Shown in pieces: positions 7,673-15,737 of a DNA stretch of 33,821 nucleotides. The notes below the pieces were generated by a model. That model made no database searches, was not told the origin of the DNA, and saw nothing but the letters and a program-made list of their open reading frames with translations. The stretch lies in IMG/VR virus record IMGVR_UViG_3300028569_000099, positions 1 to 33,821 of that record; one strand, 5' to 3'. Origin of the DNA: a virus. Within the stretch, counting starts at the first letter, position 1; every line of letters begins with the position of its first letter. Made by a program: the position numbers and the translations under genes.

Positions 7673-8490
7673 GCAATGATCTGATCCTTGGCAACATGAA
7701 CACTGCTCTGGCCGTAACGAAGCCAGAGTACAACCTGATGTTGAAAAACATCCAAGACCGGATGCCTGCTGTCGTGCGCGACACCAGCAACTTCCACAAG
7801 TCCCACAGCCAGTTCATGCAGGTGACTTTGGACGTGACGGCCATCACGCCGATCCGCTCCATCAAGCACACCTTGGCCGAAATTGACCGCACCCGCTCCG
7901 CTTTGCAAGAAGCCTACATTGGCCTGCGCAAGAAGCAAAACGAGTTGAAGAAGAAAGAGCGTGACCTTGAGGCATCCACCGATCCACTTGACCGTGAGCT
8001 GATGGAGATCGAGATTCTGGAGCTGAACAGCCACCTTGAGGGTACTCAGAACCACGTCAACGGCGCACTGCGCAAGATGAACTTCTTGGTGAACCAGCAC
8101 GCCCAACTGCTGGAGCGCGTAGGCAAGAACGAGATCACCGAAGAGGACTACGAGAAAGAAGAGGCCCGTTATCACATCATGACGTGTATGAAGCAAGCCC
8201 TGAACGCCGCACGTTCACGCAACGGCATGATTGACGAAGGCAACCTGATCTATTTGTTTGACCTCGGTATCAACGCCGCTCAAGCGCAGGCTGAAGTGTT
8301 TGCCTACCTGAACATGGAGAACCAACTTATCTCCAACGGCAACGCTCCTACGCACGAGATGACCATGCGCTGGCTTGAGGCTTGTGCTGACAAGTGGGAA
8401 AAAGACCCAGAGACGTTTGCCGCTCGTCGTGGCTTCTCTGTCTTTGACCCAACGTCATTGACCAACACACCACAGTTGGAAAACAAATAA
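7669..8490 (+). CDS. Conserved phage protein with central coiled coil, function unknown
   Basis: 273 residues if translation starts at the TTG at 7669, which has AGGAG 6 nt upstream; an ATG at 7627 lies inside the previous gene and is less likely. Residues about 55-110 are strongly charged heptads (IDRTRSALQEAYIGLRKKQ, then NELKKKERDLEAS), followed by helical stretches and a conserved-looking tail (MTMRWLEACADKWEKDPET; RRGFSVFDPTSLTN). There is no signal peptide, membrane segment or catalytic motif. Codon use is GC-richer than in the propeller genes before it. It could be a scaffold or tail-assembly chaperone; I cannot choose. It ends in TAATG overlap with the glycosyltransferase gene. Confidence 0.75.
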   Translation: MSNDLILGNMNTALAVTKPEYNLMLKNIQDRMPAVVRDTSNFHKSHSQFMQVTLDVTAITPIRSIKHTLAEIDRTRSALQEAYIGLRKKQNELKKKERDLEASTDPLDRELMEIEILELNSHLEGTQNHVNGALRKMNFLVNQHAQLLERVGKNEITEEDYEKEEARYHIMTCMKQALNAARSRNGMIDEGNLIYLFDLGINAAQAQAEVFAYLNMENQLISNGNAPTHEMTMRWLEACADKWEKDPETFAARRGFSVFDPTSLTNTPQLENK

Positions 8491-9200
8491 TGCATTTAGT
8501 AGTTGGAACTCCAATGTATGGTGGTCAGTGCTGTTCGGAATATGTGCAGTCCCTGCTGGCGCTCAAGGAAGCGTGTATGGCTAACGGCATCAAGTTAACC
8601 TGCGTTTTTCTTGGCAACGAGAGCTTGGTTCAACGTGGTCGCAATACTATTGCCCACCACTTCATGCAGATGAAGGACGCAAGCCACCTGATCTTTATTG
8701 ACGCTGACCAGAAGTTTGTGGCAAACGACATTGCCCGAATGATTAAAGCTGACAAAGGGATCATTGGTGGCCCAGTCCCAATGAAGGGAATCAACTGGGA
8801 TAAGGTGCGTCAGGGCGCTGTTCTGAACCATCCTAACTTGTCTGTTCTTACGGGCATTTTCAATTTAAACAAGCTGGACGGTCACGAGATGATTAGCCCA
8901 GACTTGCCGTTTCAAGTAAAGCATATTGGCACAGGATTTATGTTGATCCGCCGTGATGTTTTTGAGAAACTACAGCCTCATGTGGGCTGGTATGACAATG
9001 GGGGTGTAACTATCCCCAAGGGCGAGAAGGTGTACGACTATTTCAAGGTACAGAACTACAACCACGAGCTTCTGTCTGAGGACTACAACTTCTGCCACTT
9101 GTACCGTGAACACGGTGGAACCGTCTGGGCCGCACCTTGGTGCGAACTTGGACACTTTGGCGCATATCTTTTTAGCGGGCAATACGCCCAAGGAGCATAA
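8490..9200 (+). CDS. GT-A-fold glycosyltransferase
   Basis: 236 residues. The N-terminus LVVGTPMYGG and residues 66-73 (HLIFIDADQ), with the metal-binding DAD at 71-73, mark a GT-A nucleotide-sugar transferase. Later IGGPVPMKGINW, GTGFMLIRRDVFEKL and LLSEDYNFCHLYREHGG (the acidic acceptor-side motif) follow the layout of phage glycosyltransferases related to family 2. It sits among late structural genes, so the likely acceptor is a virion protein or host surface polysaccharide, not necessarily DNA. A second, unrelated transferase is encoded at 31685. The start codon shares a base with the upstream stop. Confidence 0.8.
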   Translation: MHLVVGTPMYGGQCCSEYVQSLLALKEACMANGIKLTCVFLGNESLVQRGRNTIAHHFMQMKDASHLIFIDADQKFVANDIARMIKADKGIIGGPVPMKGINWDKVRQGAVLNHPNLSVLTGIFNLNKLDGHEMISPDLPFQVKHIGTGFMLIRRDVFEKLQPHVGWYDNGGVTIPKGEKVYDYFKVQNYNHELLSEDYNFCHLYREHGGTVWAAPWCELGHFGAYLFSGQYAQGA

Positions 9201-9202
9201 AA

Positions 9203-9544
9203 ATGGCACATCGCATGATGAAGTATCGTTTAGCCGCTGACGGCACAGTCCCTACATTCCTCTGCCTACACGCTGAAGGTGTTGGTGGTGTGTTTGTGGT
9301 TGCTGACCCTACAACTCCCAGCCCCCGTGACATGGTCATGGTTGGCATTTCTGAAACCGATGACATTGGTGACGCTGAAGCTGTTGCCACTAAAGCTGAC
9401 CTGTTGGCGTATTTGACAACAGTCGGTGCGAACTGGACACAACCTGATCCAGCACAGCCAAACAATCCAGAAGCTACGATTCCTTTTGATCCGTCTGCCG
9501 CTACCGATTGGGCATGGGGTCGTTTGGACGCACTGAACGCTTAA
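9203..9544 (+). CDS. Small conserved phage protein, function unknown
   Basis: 113 residues, starting 3 nt after the glycosyltransferase stop. Contains AHRMMKYRLAADGTVPTFL, then a strand-turn-strand part (GVGGVFVVADPTTPSPRDM) and a Pro/Asn-rich C-terminal linker ending ATDWAWGRLDALNA. The Trp-rich tail might be a docking peptide. No catalytic residues or membrane segments are seen. It lies directly before the lysis genes. Confidence 0.7.
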   Translation: MAHRMMKYRLAADGTVPTFLCLHAEGVGGVFVVADPTTPSPRDMVMVGISETDDIGDAEAVATKADLLAYLTTVGANWTQPDPAQPNNPEATIPFDPSAATDWAWGRLDALNA

Positions 9545-9546
9545 TT

Positions 9547-9741
9547 GTGGACTCGGTAGAAACAAAATTAGCGGTGCATGAAGCCATCTGCTCGGAGCGC
9601 TATAACAGCATAGACCGTTCTTTGCGTGATGGGGACAAGCGCATGACAAAGATTGAGTACTTGCTGTACGCGGTGATGGTGTGTGTGTTATTCGGGCCGG
9701 GCGTTGCTGGCGAGCTCATCAAGAAGATTCTGGGGTTGTGA
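9547..9741 (+). CDS. Small membrane protein, XhlA-like holin candidate
   Basis: 64 residues from the GTG at 9547 (MDSVETKLAVHEAICSERY...). That start is chosen because MD.VETKLAVHEA is a natural N-terminus in such proteins and lies just after the upstream stop; an ATG at 9514 would extend it into the preceding gene. An N-terminal charged helix (residues 1-38) precedes one membrane segment (about 39-58, YLLYAVMVCVLFGPGVAGEL) and a short basic tail (IKKILGL). This one-helix plus membrane-anchor design is that of XhlA-type lysis proteins. It opens the lysis cassette. No clear ribosome site is seen, so it is probably coupled to the upstream gene. Confidence 0.6.
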   Translation: MDSVETKLAVHEAICSERYNSIDRSLRDGDKRMTKIEYLLYAVMVCVLFGPGVAGELIKKILGL

Positions 9742-9742
9742 C

Positions 9743-9835
9743 ATGTGGGACTGGGTCGAAGCATTTATTGCGGCGACTCTTATGGTTGCCTTTGTCATTT
9801 ACGGCACGTACATAATTGCATGGAGCTTGGTGTGA
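9743..9835 (+). CDS. 30-residue single-span membrane protein
   Basis: Reads MWDWVEAFIAATLMVAFVIY then GTYIIAWSLV before TGA. Almost the whole peptide is one hydrophobic helix with a short acidic N-terminus. It starts 1 nt after the stop of the holin candidate and ends 1 nt before the next start, so it fits a tightly packed lysis cassette. It may be an accessory holin, antiholin or spanin-like piece. The size makes it uncertain, but position, spacing and composition favour a real gene. Confidence 0.5.
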   Translation: MWDWVEAFIAATLMVAFVIYGTYIIAWSLV

Positions 9836-9836
9836 A

Positions 9837-10310
9837 ATGGAACTTGAGTATTACACTAAAATTATTGGCGCAGTAACTGCTTCAACTGCCATGATTGGCG
9901 GGGGTTATACGCTTGCTGATAAGTTTGGTGTATTCCACAAAGACATCCTCAAGTGGGCGCCAGAACACTTTCAAATATCCGATGCGCCTGCAAATGGCGA
10001 ATTCAAGGTTGTAGTGGCTCGTCAGAAGATTAGGGATAACTGTGAGGTTACGGCATTTAAGCTAGAGGTACGGGATTCTGAGTTGGTGGTACATCCAGCC
10101 AAGCCTAGCATTGCAACGTTTTCAGGCCCAGCCAGCGACACAGTGGACAAGTTTGGGTACAAGTTCAAGCTTGACACTACCGCGCAAGTAACGCCCGGCG
10201 TTGCTACGTTAATGGCTCACATTAAATATAAGTGCCCCGAGGGTGAAGTAATTGTGAACTACCCGTCACACAAGAATCTAATGTTTACGATTAAGGAATC
10301 AAATGTTTGA
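9837..10310 (+). CDS. Membrane-anchored lysis-cassette protein, function unknown
   Basis: 157 residues from the ATG at 9837; an in-frame TTG at 9816 is unlikely because it sits in the upstream miniprotein gene. A hydrophobic Gly/Ala segment near the N-terminus (residues 8-25, KIIGAVTASTAMIGGGYTLA) could anchor or export it. The rest is a strand-rich globular domain with DNCEVTAFKLEVRDSELVV and IKYKCPEGEVIVNYPSH, holding two cysteines that might form a disulfide. Genes like this are found beside phage holins. The last 8 nt overlap the next gene. It could act in the periplasm during lysis, but there is no motif to prove it. Confidence 0.65.
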   Translation: MELEYYTKIIGAVTASTAMIGGGYTLADKFGVFHKDILKWAPEHFQISDAPANGEFKVVVARQKIRDNCEVTAFKLEVRDSELVVHPAKPSIATFSGPASDTVDKFGYKFKLDTTAQVTPGVATLMAHIKYKCPEGEVIVNYPSHKNLMFTIKESNV

Positions 10311-10797
10311 AGTTTTATCTGGGGGCTTGCTAGGCTCTATCTTTGGTGGCATCTTCCGCATGGCTCCTGAAGTCCTGAAGTTCTTTGACAAGAAGAACGA
10401 ACGCTTGCATGAGCTTAATATGTTCTCTCGGCAGTGTGAGTTAGAACAACTGCGCGGTCAGATGAAGTTGGCTGAGATTGGCGCTCAACGGGAAGCCGCT
10501 ATTGACGTAGGTGTCATGGATGCGTTTAACAATGCCATAGAACAGCAAGCCACAATGGTCAAAGCCGCAGGCGGTTGGGTCGCCTCTTTGTCAGCTTCTG
10601 TGCGTCCAGTGGTCACTTACTGGGTGTTGTTTGTTTGGTCATTTATCCACGTATGGTTTGCATGGAACGCATGGCTTGCTGGTGCGCCAGCCGTAGAAGT
10701 GTTTAAGACCATGATGACCCCTGACTTCTCAGCACTGTTATCTGGAACAATTAACTATTGGTTCCTTGATAGAACTCTAAAACAGCGTGGGTTATGA
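10303..10797 (+). CDS. Holin candidate of the 3TM (GTA-release) type
   Basis: 164 residues. An N-terminal Gly-rich hydrophobic helix (LSGGLLGSIFGGIFRM, 5-20) is followed by a long amphipathic charged helix (KNERLHELNM...QLRGQMKLAEIGAQREAA, 31-67), then two membrane segments (about 100-127, VVTYWVLFVWSFIHVWFAW; and 141-155). This order, with SASVRPVVTYW before the first long span, resembles the 3TM holin family linked to gene-transfer-agent release (DUF3154-like). It overlaps its upstream neighbour by 8 nt and the lysozyme by ATGA. It most likely forms the inner-membrane hole that lets the lysozyme reach the wall. Confidence 0.75.
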   Translation: MFEVLSGGLLGSIFGGIFRMAPEVLKFFDKKNERLHELNMFSRQCELEQLRGQMKLAEIGAQREAAIDVGVMDAFNNAIEQQATMVKAAGGWVASLSASVRPVVTYWVLFVWSFIHVWFAWNAWLAGAPAVEVFKTMMTPDFSALLSGTINYWFLDRTLKQRGL

Positions 10798-11234
10798 ACC
10801 TAGAACTTGCCGCCGCTCTGTGTCGTCAATTTGAGGGCTACAGAGCCAAGCCGTACCTTTGTCCAGCTAATGTCGCCACGATAGGGTACGGTTCTACCTA
10901 CTACGCTGACGGACGCAAGGTAACCCTTGAGGATGCCCCAATGGACGAGCCAACGGCTAGGGCGCTTTTGATGTTTGAGTTGGAGCACACCTATTTGCCC
11001 GGCGTCCTTCGGCACTGCCCCATCTTGGCAACCGATGAGCGCAAGTGCAACGGAGCCGTGGATTTTGTTTATAACCTCGGCGTTGGGCGACTCCAGACCT
11101 CGACTCTTAAACGTAAAATCAACGCTCAAGACTGGGAAGGCGCTAAAGAACAGCTTATGCTTTGGAATAAAGGCGGCGGTAAGGTTTTAGCTGGATTGAC
11201 CAAACGGCGAACTGCTGAGTGCGCCTTGTTTTAA
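10794..11234 (+). CDS. Phage lysozyme (GH24 endolysin) with Glu-Cys-Thr triad
   Basis: 146 residues, close to the usual 145-165. The N-terminal FEGYRAKPYLCPANVATIGYG gives E14, C23 and T29 spaced E-8-C-5-T. That matches the T4 lysozyme E-8-D-5-T layout, but with cysteine in the aspartate place as in phage 21-type endolysins. Later NGAVDFVYNLGVGRLQTSTL and LTKRRTAECALF match conserved C-terminal lobes of the family. It cuts the MurNAc-GlcNAc bonds of peptidoglycan. No signal or SAR segment is present, so it should need the holins encoded just upstream. The start overlaps the holin stop (ATGA). Confidence 0.92.
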   Translation: MNLELAAALCRQFEGYRAKPYLCPANVATIGYGSTYYADGRKVTLEDAPMDEPTARALLMFELEHTYLPGVLRHCPILATDERKCNGAVDFVYNLGVGRLQTSTLKRKINAQDWEGAKEQLMLWNKGGGKVLAGLTKRRTAECALF

Positions 11235-11252
11235 TTGAAAAGGCAGATTAAA

Positions 11253-11285
11253 ATGCCACAACGAATCTACGAGGTGAACGCATGA
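11253..11285 (+). other. 10-codon minicistron before the adaptor gene
   Basis: Reads MPQRIYEVNA and its TGA overlaps the ATG of the adaptor gene (ATGA). The GAGGTGAA ribosome site for the adaptor lies inside it. It may be a coupling device or only chance. Confidence 0.2.
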
Positions 11286-11917
11286 CGACCGCAAGTGTTA
11301 TGACCTATGACAGTTTGGTCGAGAACATCCAATCTTATTTGGAGCGTAACGACACTTCCACTCTGGATAAGATCCCCCTGTTTATCATGCTGGCTGAGCA
11401 GGTTATAGCCTCTCAGATCAAGTTTTTGGGTAACCTGACGGTCAACACCAGCAACATGACCGCTGGGGCAAATGTTATTGACAAGCCTGCTCGTTGGCAC
11501 AAGACTGTCTCCATGAACAGTACAGTGGCTGGTGAGCGCCAGCCTGTGTTTAATCGTAGGTATGAATACCTGCGCGAGTACTGGCCTGACCCCGCGCAAA
11601 CGGAAGTCCCAAAGTACTACTGCGACTACGACTACACCCATTGGATGGTAGCGCCTACTCCTGCCGCGGCTTATGATTTTGAGGTGCTGTACTACGAACG
11701 TGTTCAACCTTTGGACAGCTCCAACCAAACCAATTGGTTCACCATCTACGCCCCCCAAGCACTGCTTTACGGATCACTCCTCCAAGCTATGCCGTTCCTC
11801 AAGAACGACGACCGAGTGCCCTTGTGGCAGGGTCAGTACAAGCTGATCATGGACATCTTGACGGCAGAGGACAAGTTGCGTGTTGCAGATCGTCAAGCGG
11901 TCGCCAATGACAGTTAA
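11282..11917 (+). CDS. SU10-type head-tail adaptor protein
   Basis: 211 residues; GAGGTGAA precedes the ATG. The sequence follows the adaptor family of SU10-like and many uncultured phages: TYDSLVENIQSYLERND at the start, PLFIMLAEQVIASQIKFLG, ARWHKTVSMNS, YEYLREYWPDP, YYCDYDYTHWMVAPTPAAAY, VLYYERVQPLDSSNQTNW, then ALLYGSLLQAMPFLKNDDR. The protein forms a ring under the portal and receives the nozzle; the nozzle gene is two genes downstream. It is unlike the adaptor-like gene at the left edge, which has an extra binding domain. The C-terminal tail is charged and probably binds the portal or DNA. Confidence 0.85.
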   Translation: MTTASVMTYDSLVENIQSYLERNDTSTLDKIPLFIMLAEQVIASQIKFLGNLTVNTSNMTAGANVIDKPARWHKTVSMNSTVAGERQPVFNRRYEYLREYWPDPAQTEVPKYYCDYDYTHWMVAPTPAAAYDFEVLYYERVQPLDSSNQTNWFTIYAPQALLYGSLLQAMPFLKNDDRVPLWQGQYKLIMDILTAEDKLRVADRQAVANDS

Positions 11918-11925
11918 GGACTAAC

Positions 11926-13236
11926 ATGAGCTACAACTCACCATTCACAGGCAACGTCATCCAACCAACGGACGTTTCTTATCGTGCCATTACGCTGAGC
12001 GCTAACACCCAGTTGGAGTGGCCCATCAACGGCAATGCCACTGACGACTACGCCGCTCGTATTATGCAGGTTACCGCTACTGCTGGTAGCTTGAGCCTGT
12101 ACATGCCCCCTGCCAACCAAAGCTCTGTAGGTAACGACGCGCTAATTCGCAACGTCGGAGCTAATACTTTTACGGTCAAAGACTACGCTGGCGCTAATAC
12201 GATCATCTCAATTGCCGCTGGTGAGTCCAAGTACGTCTACATCACAGCCAACCCTACAGTCACAGGTACATGGGGCAACATCTCCTTTGGTACTGGGACA
12301 TCTTCTGCTGATGCCGCTACGTTAGCTGGCTACGGATTGGTTGCAAGCGGTTTAACTTTAAATCAAAGCCACCCAGCGCAGACTCTCGTGACTGCTGGAA
12401 CTTTTGCCACAACAGATAGAGCACAAACCTCTGTTTGGACTGGTGGAGCGGGCACTTACAATCTGCCAGCGGTATCTACCTTGGGCAATAACTGGTTCAC
12501 CTTGTTTAAGAACAGTGGAACTGGCTCGATGGTTATCTCAGCAAGTGATTTGATCGATGGAGCTTCTACAAAGACATTTGCTCCTACAGAGTCAGCATTT
12601 ATTGTATGCACAGGAACAACTTACATCACTGTCGGATACGGTGTTAGCTCACAGTTCTTTTTTACCTCGCTAGTCAAAGCGGTTGTTTCTGGCTCTTACA
12701 CATTAAGCGCCAGTGAGGCGTCTAACACCATACAGACTTACACAGGAACACTTTCAGGCAACGTCACAGTGATTTATCCGCCAGTCGTGAACTTGTACGT
12801 GATCAAGAACTCTGTCACAGCAGGCGGTTTTACACTAACCGTGGGCACTGGTTCTGGCACGTCTGTTGTCATTCCTGCTGGTCAACAAGTGACTTTGGCT
12901 TGCGATGGGACTAACTTCTTCAATGCCAACACGTCACAAGCGGGATCAATTACCACTGTGTCCTTAGCTGATGGAACTGTTGGGTCGCCTTCTTTAAGCT
13001 TTGCCAGCGAGACAAATACGGGTGTTTACCGTGCGACTGCTGGTCAATTTAACACCGCTATTTTGGGTGTTGCAAGGTCTACGTTGTCGGCAACAGGTTT
13101 GACCATTGCTGGATCTGTAGCAGGAACAACTGGCGTGTTTTCTGGAGCTGTTTCAGGAACGACGGGCACATTTTCTGGGGCTGTGTCAGGAACAACTGGA
13201 ACCTTTACCACTGGTATTACTGGGGGCACGTTCTAA
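11926..13236 (+). CDS. Tail fibre/appendage protein with collagen-like C-terminus
   Basis: 436 residues, AAGGA upstream of the ATG. The N-terminal region (about 1-130) is strand-rich with LEWPINGNATDDYAARIMQVT and ALIRNVGANTFTVKDYAGA, a layout seen in fibre proteins next to the nozzle gene. The middle contains further beta repeats (TLSASEASNTIQTYTGTLSG; NLYVIKNSVTAGGFTLTVG), and the end carries SLADGTVGSPSLSFASETNTG, a common fibre motif, followed by three GTTGxFSGAVS-like repeats. It ends directly on the start of the nozzle gene. It likely attaches to the nozzle as a side or tail fibre. Confidence 0.75.
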   Translation: MSYNSPFTGNVIQPTDVSYRAITLSANTQLEWPINGNATDDYAARIMQVTATAGSLSLYMPPANQSSVGNDALIRNVGANTFTVKDYAGANTIISIAAGESKYVYITANPTVTGTWGNISFGTGTSSADAATLAGYGLVASGLTLNQSHPAQTLVTAGTFATTDRAQTSVWTGGAGTYNLPAVSTLGNNWFTLFKNSGTGSMVISASDLIDGASTKTFAPTESAFIVCTGTTYITVGYGVSSQFFFTSLVKAVVSGSYTLSASEASNTIQTYTGTLSGNVTVIYPPVVNLYVIKNSVTAGGFTLTVGTGSGTSVVIPAGQQVTLACDGTNFFNANTSQAGSITTVSLADGTVGSPSLSFASETNTGVYRATAGQFNTAILGVARSTLSATGLTIAGSVAGTTGVFSGAVSGTTGTFSGAVSGTTGTFTTGITGGTF

Positions 13237-15476
13237 TGACCAAGAAGGTCTTCGCGCTTGATACAAAGCCGGGCATCCAGCGCGACGGTACGACCTTTGA
13301 TGCGGACAGTTACGCAGACGGTCGTTGGGTAAGGTTTCAGCGCGCCCGTCCCCGTAAGGTAGGTGGGTATAGGCAGATCACTGCTGGGATTTCAGGCCCT
13401 TCCCGCGGGATCTACGTTAACCCACAGCAAAGCTTCAACAACGTGTTTAATGGGCACTCCAAAGGCTTGCAGGTTGTTCCTATTGACAACAGTGGCGTCG
13501 GCTCTGGAGTGACTGATCTGACGCTGTCAAACTTTACCGCATCTGACGACAACGTTTGGCAGTTTGATACGTTCTATGACGTGAGTGGTTCTGGGAATAA
13601 CTTGTTGCTTGCGCACCCCGGTCAATCTCTCACCCTCATTGACAACAACATCAACACTCCCGTTCTGGGTGGCATTATCACTGGCACTAGCTTGTCAGCG
13701 ATTGGTGTGTTCACAGCTTCAATGTTTTTAAACAGCACCACAACAGCTTACTTGTCTATACAAGATACCCAAATCGGTGCTGGTCAATCCATCTCTGGAA
13801 CTGGCATTCCCTCTGGTGCTACAGTTGTCTCGACTAACCTAAGAGTGCCTGTTTTAAATGCTGTAGCTGTGACTGGCATTGCTGGACAATGTTTATGTAC
13901 ATCTACAACTGGTCTGTACATTGGTCAAACCGTTGCTGTTTCTGGAACCTTGACTGGTACAGCCACAGGTATTACCTCTGGCGTGACGTACTACATTATT
14001 GCCACAAATTACGCCACAACCTTTACGTTATCAGCATCCTCTGGTGGTGCGGCGATTACCACAACGGCTGGAACTACAACTGGCTTGGTTTTTACGGCTG
14101 GTCAAATCCAAGATGTGGTAATTTCTGCCGCCGCAACGACCTCTGGTGCTTCTACGATCACCTTTGACAACAATGTTTCCGTATCTGGTGGGGTAGTCAC
14201 CCTGCACCCTTACGTGTTTGTTTACGGTAACGACGGGCTGATTAGGAACTGCTCAGCAGGCAACATAAACGATTGGGTCTCAGCAGACGCAAATGAGGTC
14301 TCTGTAGCGACTGGAAAGATCGTCCAAGGGCTACCCGTCAGGGGCGGCTCAAACGCGCCTTCTGGGCTGTTTTGGAGCCTTGACAGCCTTATCCGCGTGT
14401 CATTTATCGGTGGTGCTGGTACACCCCCACAGTTTTGGCGCTATGACTTGATCTCGTCTCAGTCGTCTATCCTGTCTTCTCAGTCCGTAATTGAGTACGA
14501 CGGTATCTATTATTGGTGTGGTGTTGATAGGTTCTTACTCTACAACGGTGTTGTGAAAGAGATCCCAAACACTTTTAACCAGAACTACTTCTTTGATAAC
14601 CTCAACTACGCTCAACGCGAAAAGATCTGGGTGTCTAAGGTTCCCCGTTTTGGTGAAATTTGGTGGTTTTATCCACGAGGTAATGCTACTGAATGTACGG
14701 ATGCTGTTATCTACAACGTGCGTGAGAACGTCTGGTACGACGCAGGTGAAGCTCTTGGCGCTCGTCGCTCTGCTGGTTACTTCTCTCAGGTCTTTCACTA
14801 CCCAACTTGGGCTTCTTGGGAGACCAATGAGGTTGGTGGTGTGAACGCAATTACGCTAACTGCTGGTGGAACTACGTACACCAACGGAACATACACCAAC
14901 CAAGCCTTGACAGGCGGTAGCGGCTCAGGTGCTACGGCTACGATTGTTGTGGCTGGAGGTATCGTTACTTCTGTGACGATCTTCAACAAGGGTAAGAACT
15001 ACGTTGTTGGCGACGCACTTTCTGCCGCGATCCCAGTGGGGTCTGGTTTGATTATCACGGTCAATCAGGTGGTGAACTTTGTATCCTTGTGGCAACACGA
15101 AATTGGTACTGATTTGGTTCAGGATGCAACAGTTCTTGCGATTGAGTCTTACTTTGAGACGAATGACTTGGGTCTGGTCTCGGGAGGCCCTTCCCAGCCG
15201 TCTCCAGTGGGTGAGAACAGGTGGCTACGTTTGGAGCGTATTGAGCCTGACTTTATTCAAGAAGGCGATATGGAGGTTTACGTGACTGGTAGATCGTTTG
15301 CTCAGTCTGACGATGTAACGTCTGCCGCGTACACATTCACGCCCTCAACGGGTAAGGTCGACATGCGTGAACAGCGCCGCGAGCTTCGCTTGAAGTTTGT
15401 CTCTAACGTGGCAGGCGGTGACTACCAAGTTGGTAAGATCCTCTTAGACGCCGATTTGGGCGATGTGAGACCATAA
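13236..15476 (+). CDS. Tail nozzle / hub protein (SU10 nozzle, P22 gp10-like) with inserted domains
   Basis: 746 residues. Family landmarks in order: PGIQRDGTTFDADSYADGRWVRFQRARPRKVGGY (residues 13-46), PSRGIYVNPQ, HPYVFVYGNDGLIRNCSAGN, LFWSLDSLIRVSF, IEYDGIYYWCGVDRFLLYNG, EKIWVSKVPRFGEIWWFYPR, and the C-terminal VDMREQRRELRLKFVSNVAGGDYQVGK. The hub closes the short tail and holds fibres. Two stretches are out of keeping with the core: Thr/Ser/Gly-rich strands at about residues 148-291 and a Gly-rich unit at about 534-611 containing GSGSGATATIVVAGG. Both look like exposed domains inserted in loops of the core. Start overlaps the previous stop. Confidence 0.8.
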   Translation: MTKKVFALDTKPGIQRDGTTFDADSYADGRWVRFQRARPRKVGGYRQITAGISGPSRGIYVNPQQSFNNVFNGHSKGLQVVPIDNSGVGSGVTDLTLSNFTASDDNVWQFDTFYDVSGSGNNLLLAHPGQSLTLIDNNINTPVLGGIITGTSLSAIGVFTASMFLNSTTTAYLSIQDTQIGAGQSISGTGIPSGATVVSTNLRVPVLNAVAVTGIAGQCLCTSTTGLYIGQTVAVSGTLTGTATGITSGVTYYIIATNYATTFTLSASSGGAAITTTAGTTTGLVFTAGQIQDVVISAAATTSGASTITFDNNVSVSGGVVTLHPYVFVYGNDGLIRNCSAGNINDWVSADANEVSVATGKIVQGLPVRGGSNAPSGLFWSLDSLIRVSFIGGAGTPPQFWRYDLISSQSSILSSQSVIEYDGIYYWCGVDRFLLYNGVVKEIPNTFNQNYFFDNLNYAQREKIWVSKVPRFGEIWWFYPRGNATECTDAVIYNVRENVWYDAGEALGARRSAGYFSQVFHYPTWASWETNEVGGVNAITLTAGGTTYTNGTYTNQALTGGSGSGATATIVVAGGIVTSVTIFNKGKNYVVGDALSAAIPVGSGLIITVNQVVNFVSLWQHEIGTDLVQDATVLAIESYFETNDLGLVSGGPSQPSPVGENRWLRLERIEPDFIQEGDMEVYVTGRSFAQSDDVTSAAYTFTPSTGKVDMREQRRELRLKFVSNVAGGDYQVGKILLDADLGDVRP

Positions 15477-15736
15477 TGGCAACCTTCCCTAATGTTACGC
15501 AAGTCTATGATCCAAGGTATCACACCTTTGAGTCGTGGGCGTCACTTATGTGCGAACTCTATGCTGTGCAACAATTGGCTATTCCAGACGCAAACACGGA
15601 TTGGAAAGAGTGGGCGTCTGGACTTAAGGCTATCGATGTGTTTACGAATGAGGGTATACCGGGCCCCTTCATCTACGACGATTGGCACGAATGGGCTGAA
15701 GCTCTTGTCAACGCAGTTAACCCATCGGTGAATTGA
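15476..15736 (+). CDS. Small conserved virion-module protein, function unknown
   Basis: 86 residues, TAATG overlap with the nozzle gene. Rich in Trp and acidic residues (FESWASLMCELYAV; NTDWKEWASGL; YDDWHEWAEALVNAVNPSV), with two similar ..W..WA..L segments, suggesting a small helical repeat. No catalytic or membrane motif is visible. Placed between nozzle and internal proteins, it is probably an assembly factor or a minor tail protein. Confidence 0.7.
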   Translation: MATFPNVTQVYDPRYHTFESWASLMCELYAVQQLAIPDANTDWKEWASGLKAIDVFTNEGIPGPFIYDDWHEWAEALVNAVNPSVN

Positions 15737-15737
15737 T

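Noticed and set aside
7594-8196. Minus-strand frame of 200 codons opposite the coiled-coil gene
   Set aside because: The plus frame has a good ribosome site, coiled coil and tight spacing; the minus frame is isolated and Leu/Val/His-rich, as expected for the reverse of Lys/Asn/Asp/Gln codons.
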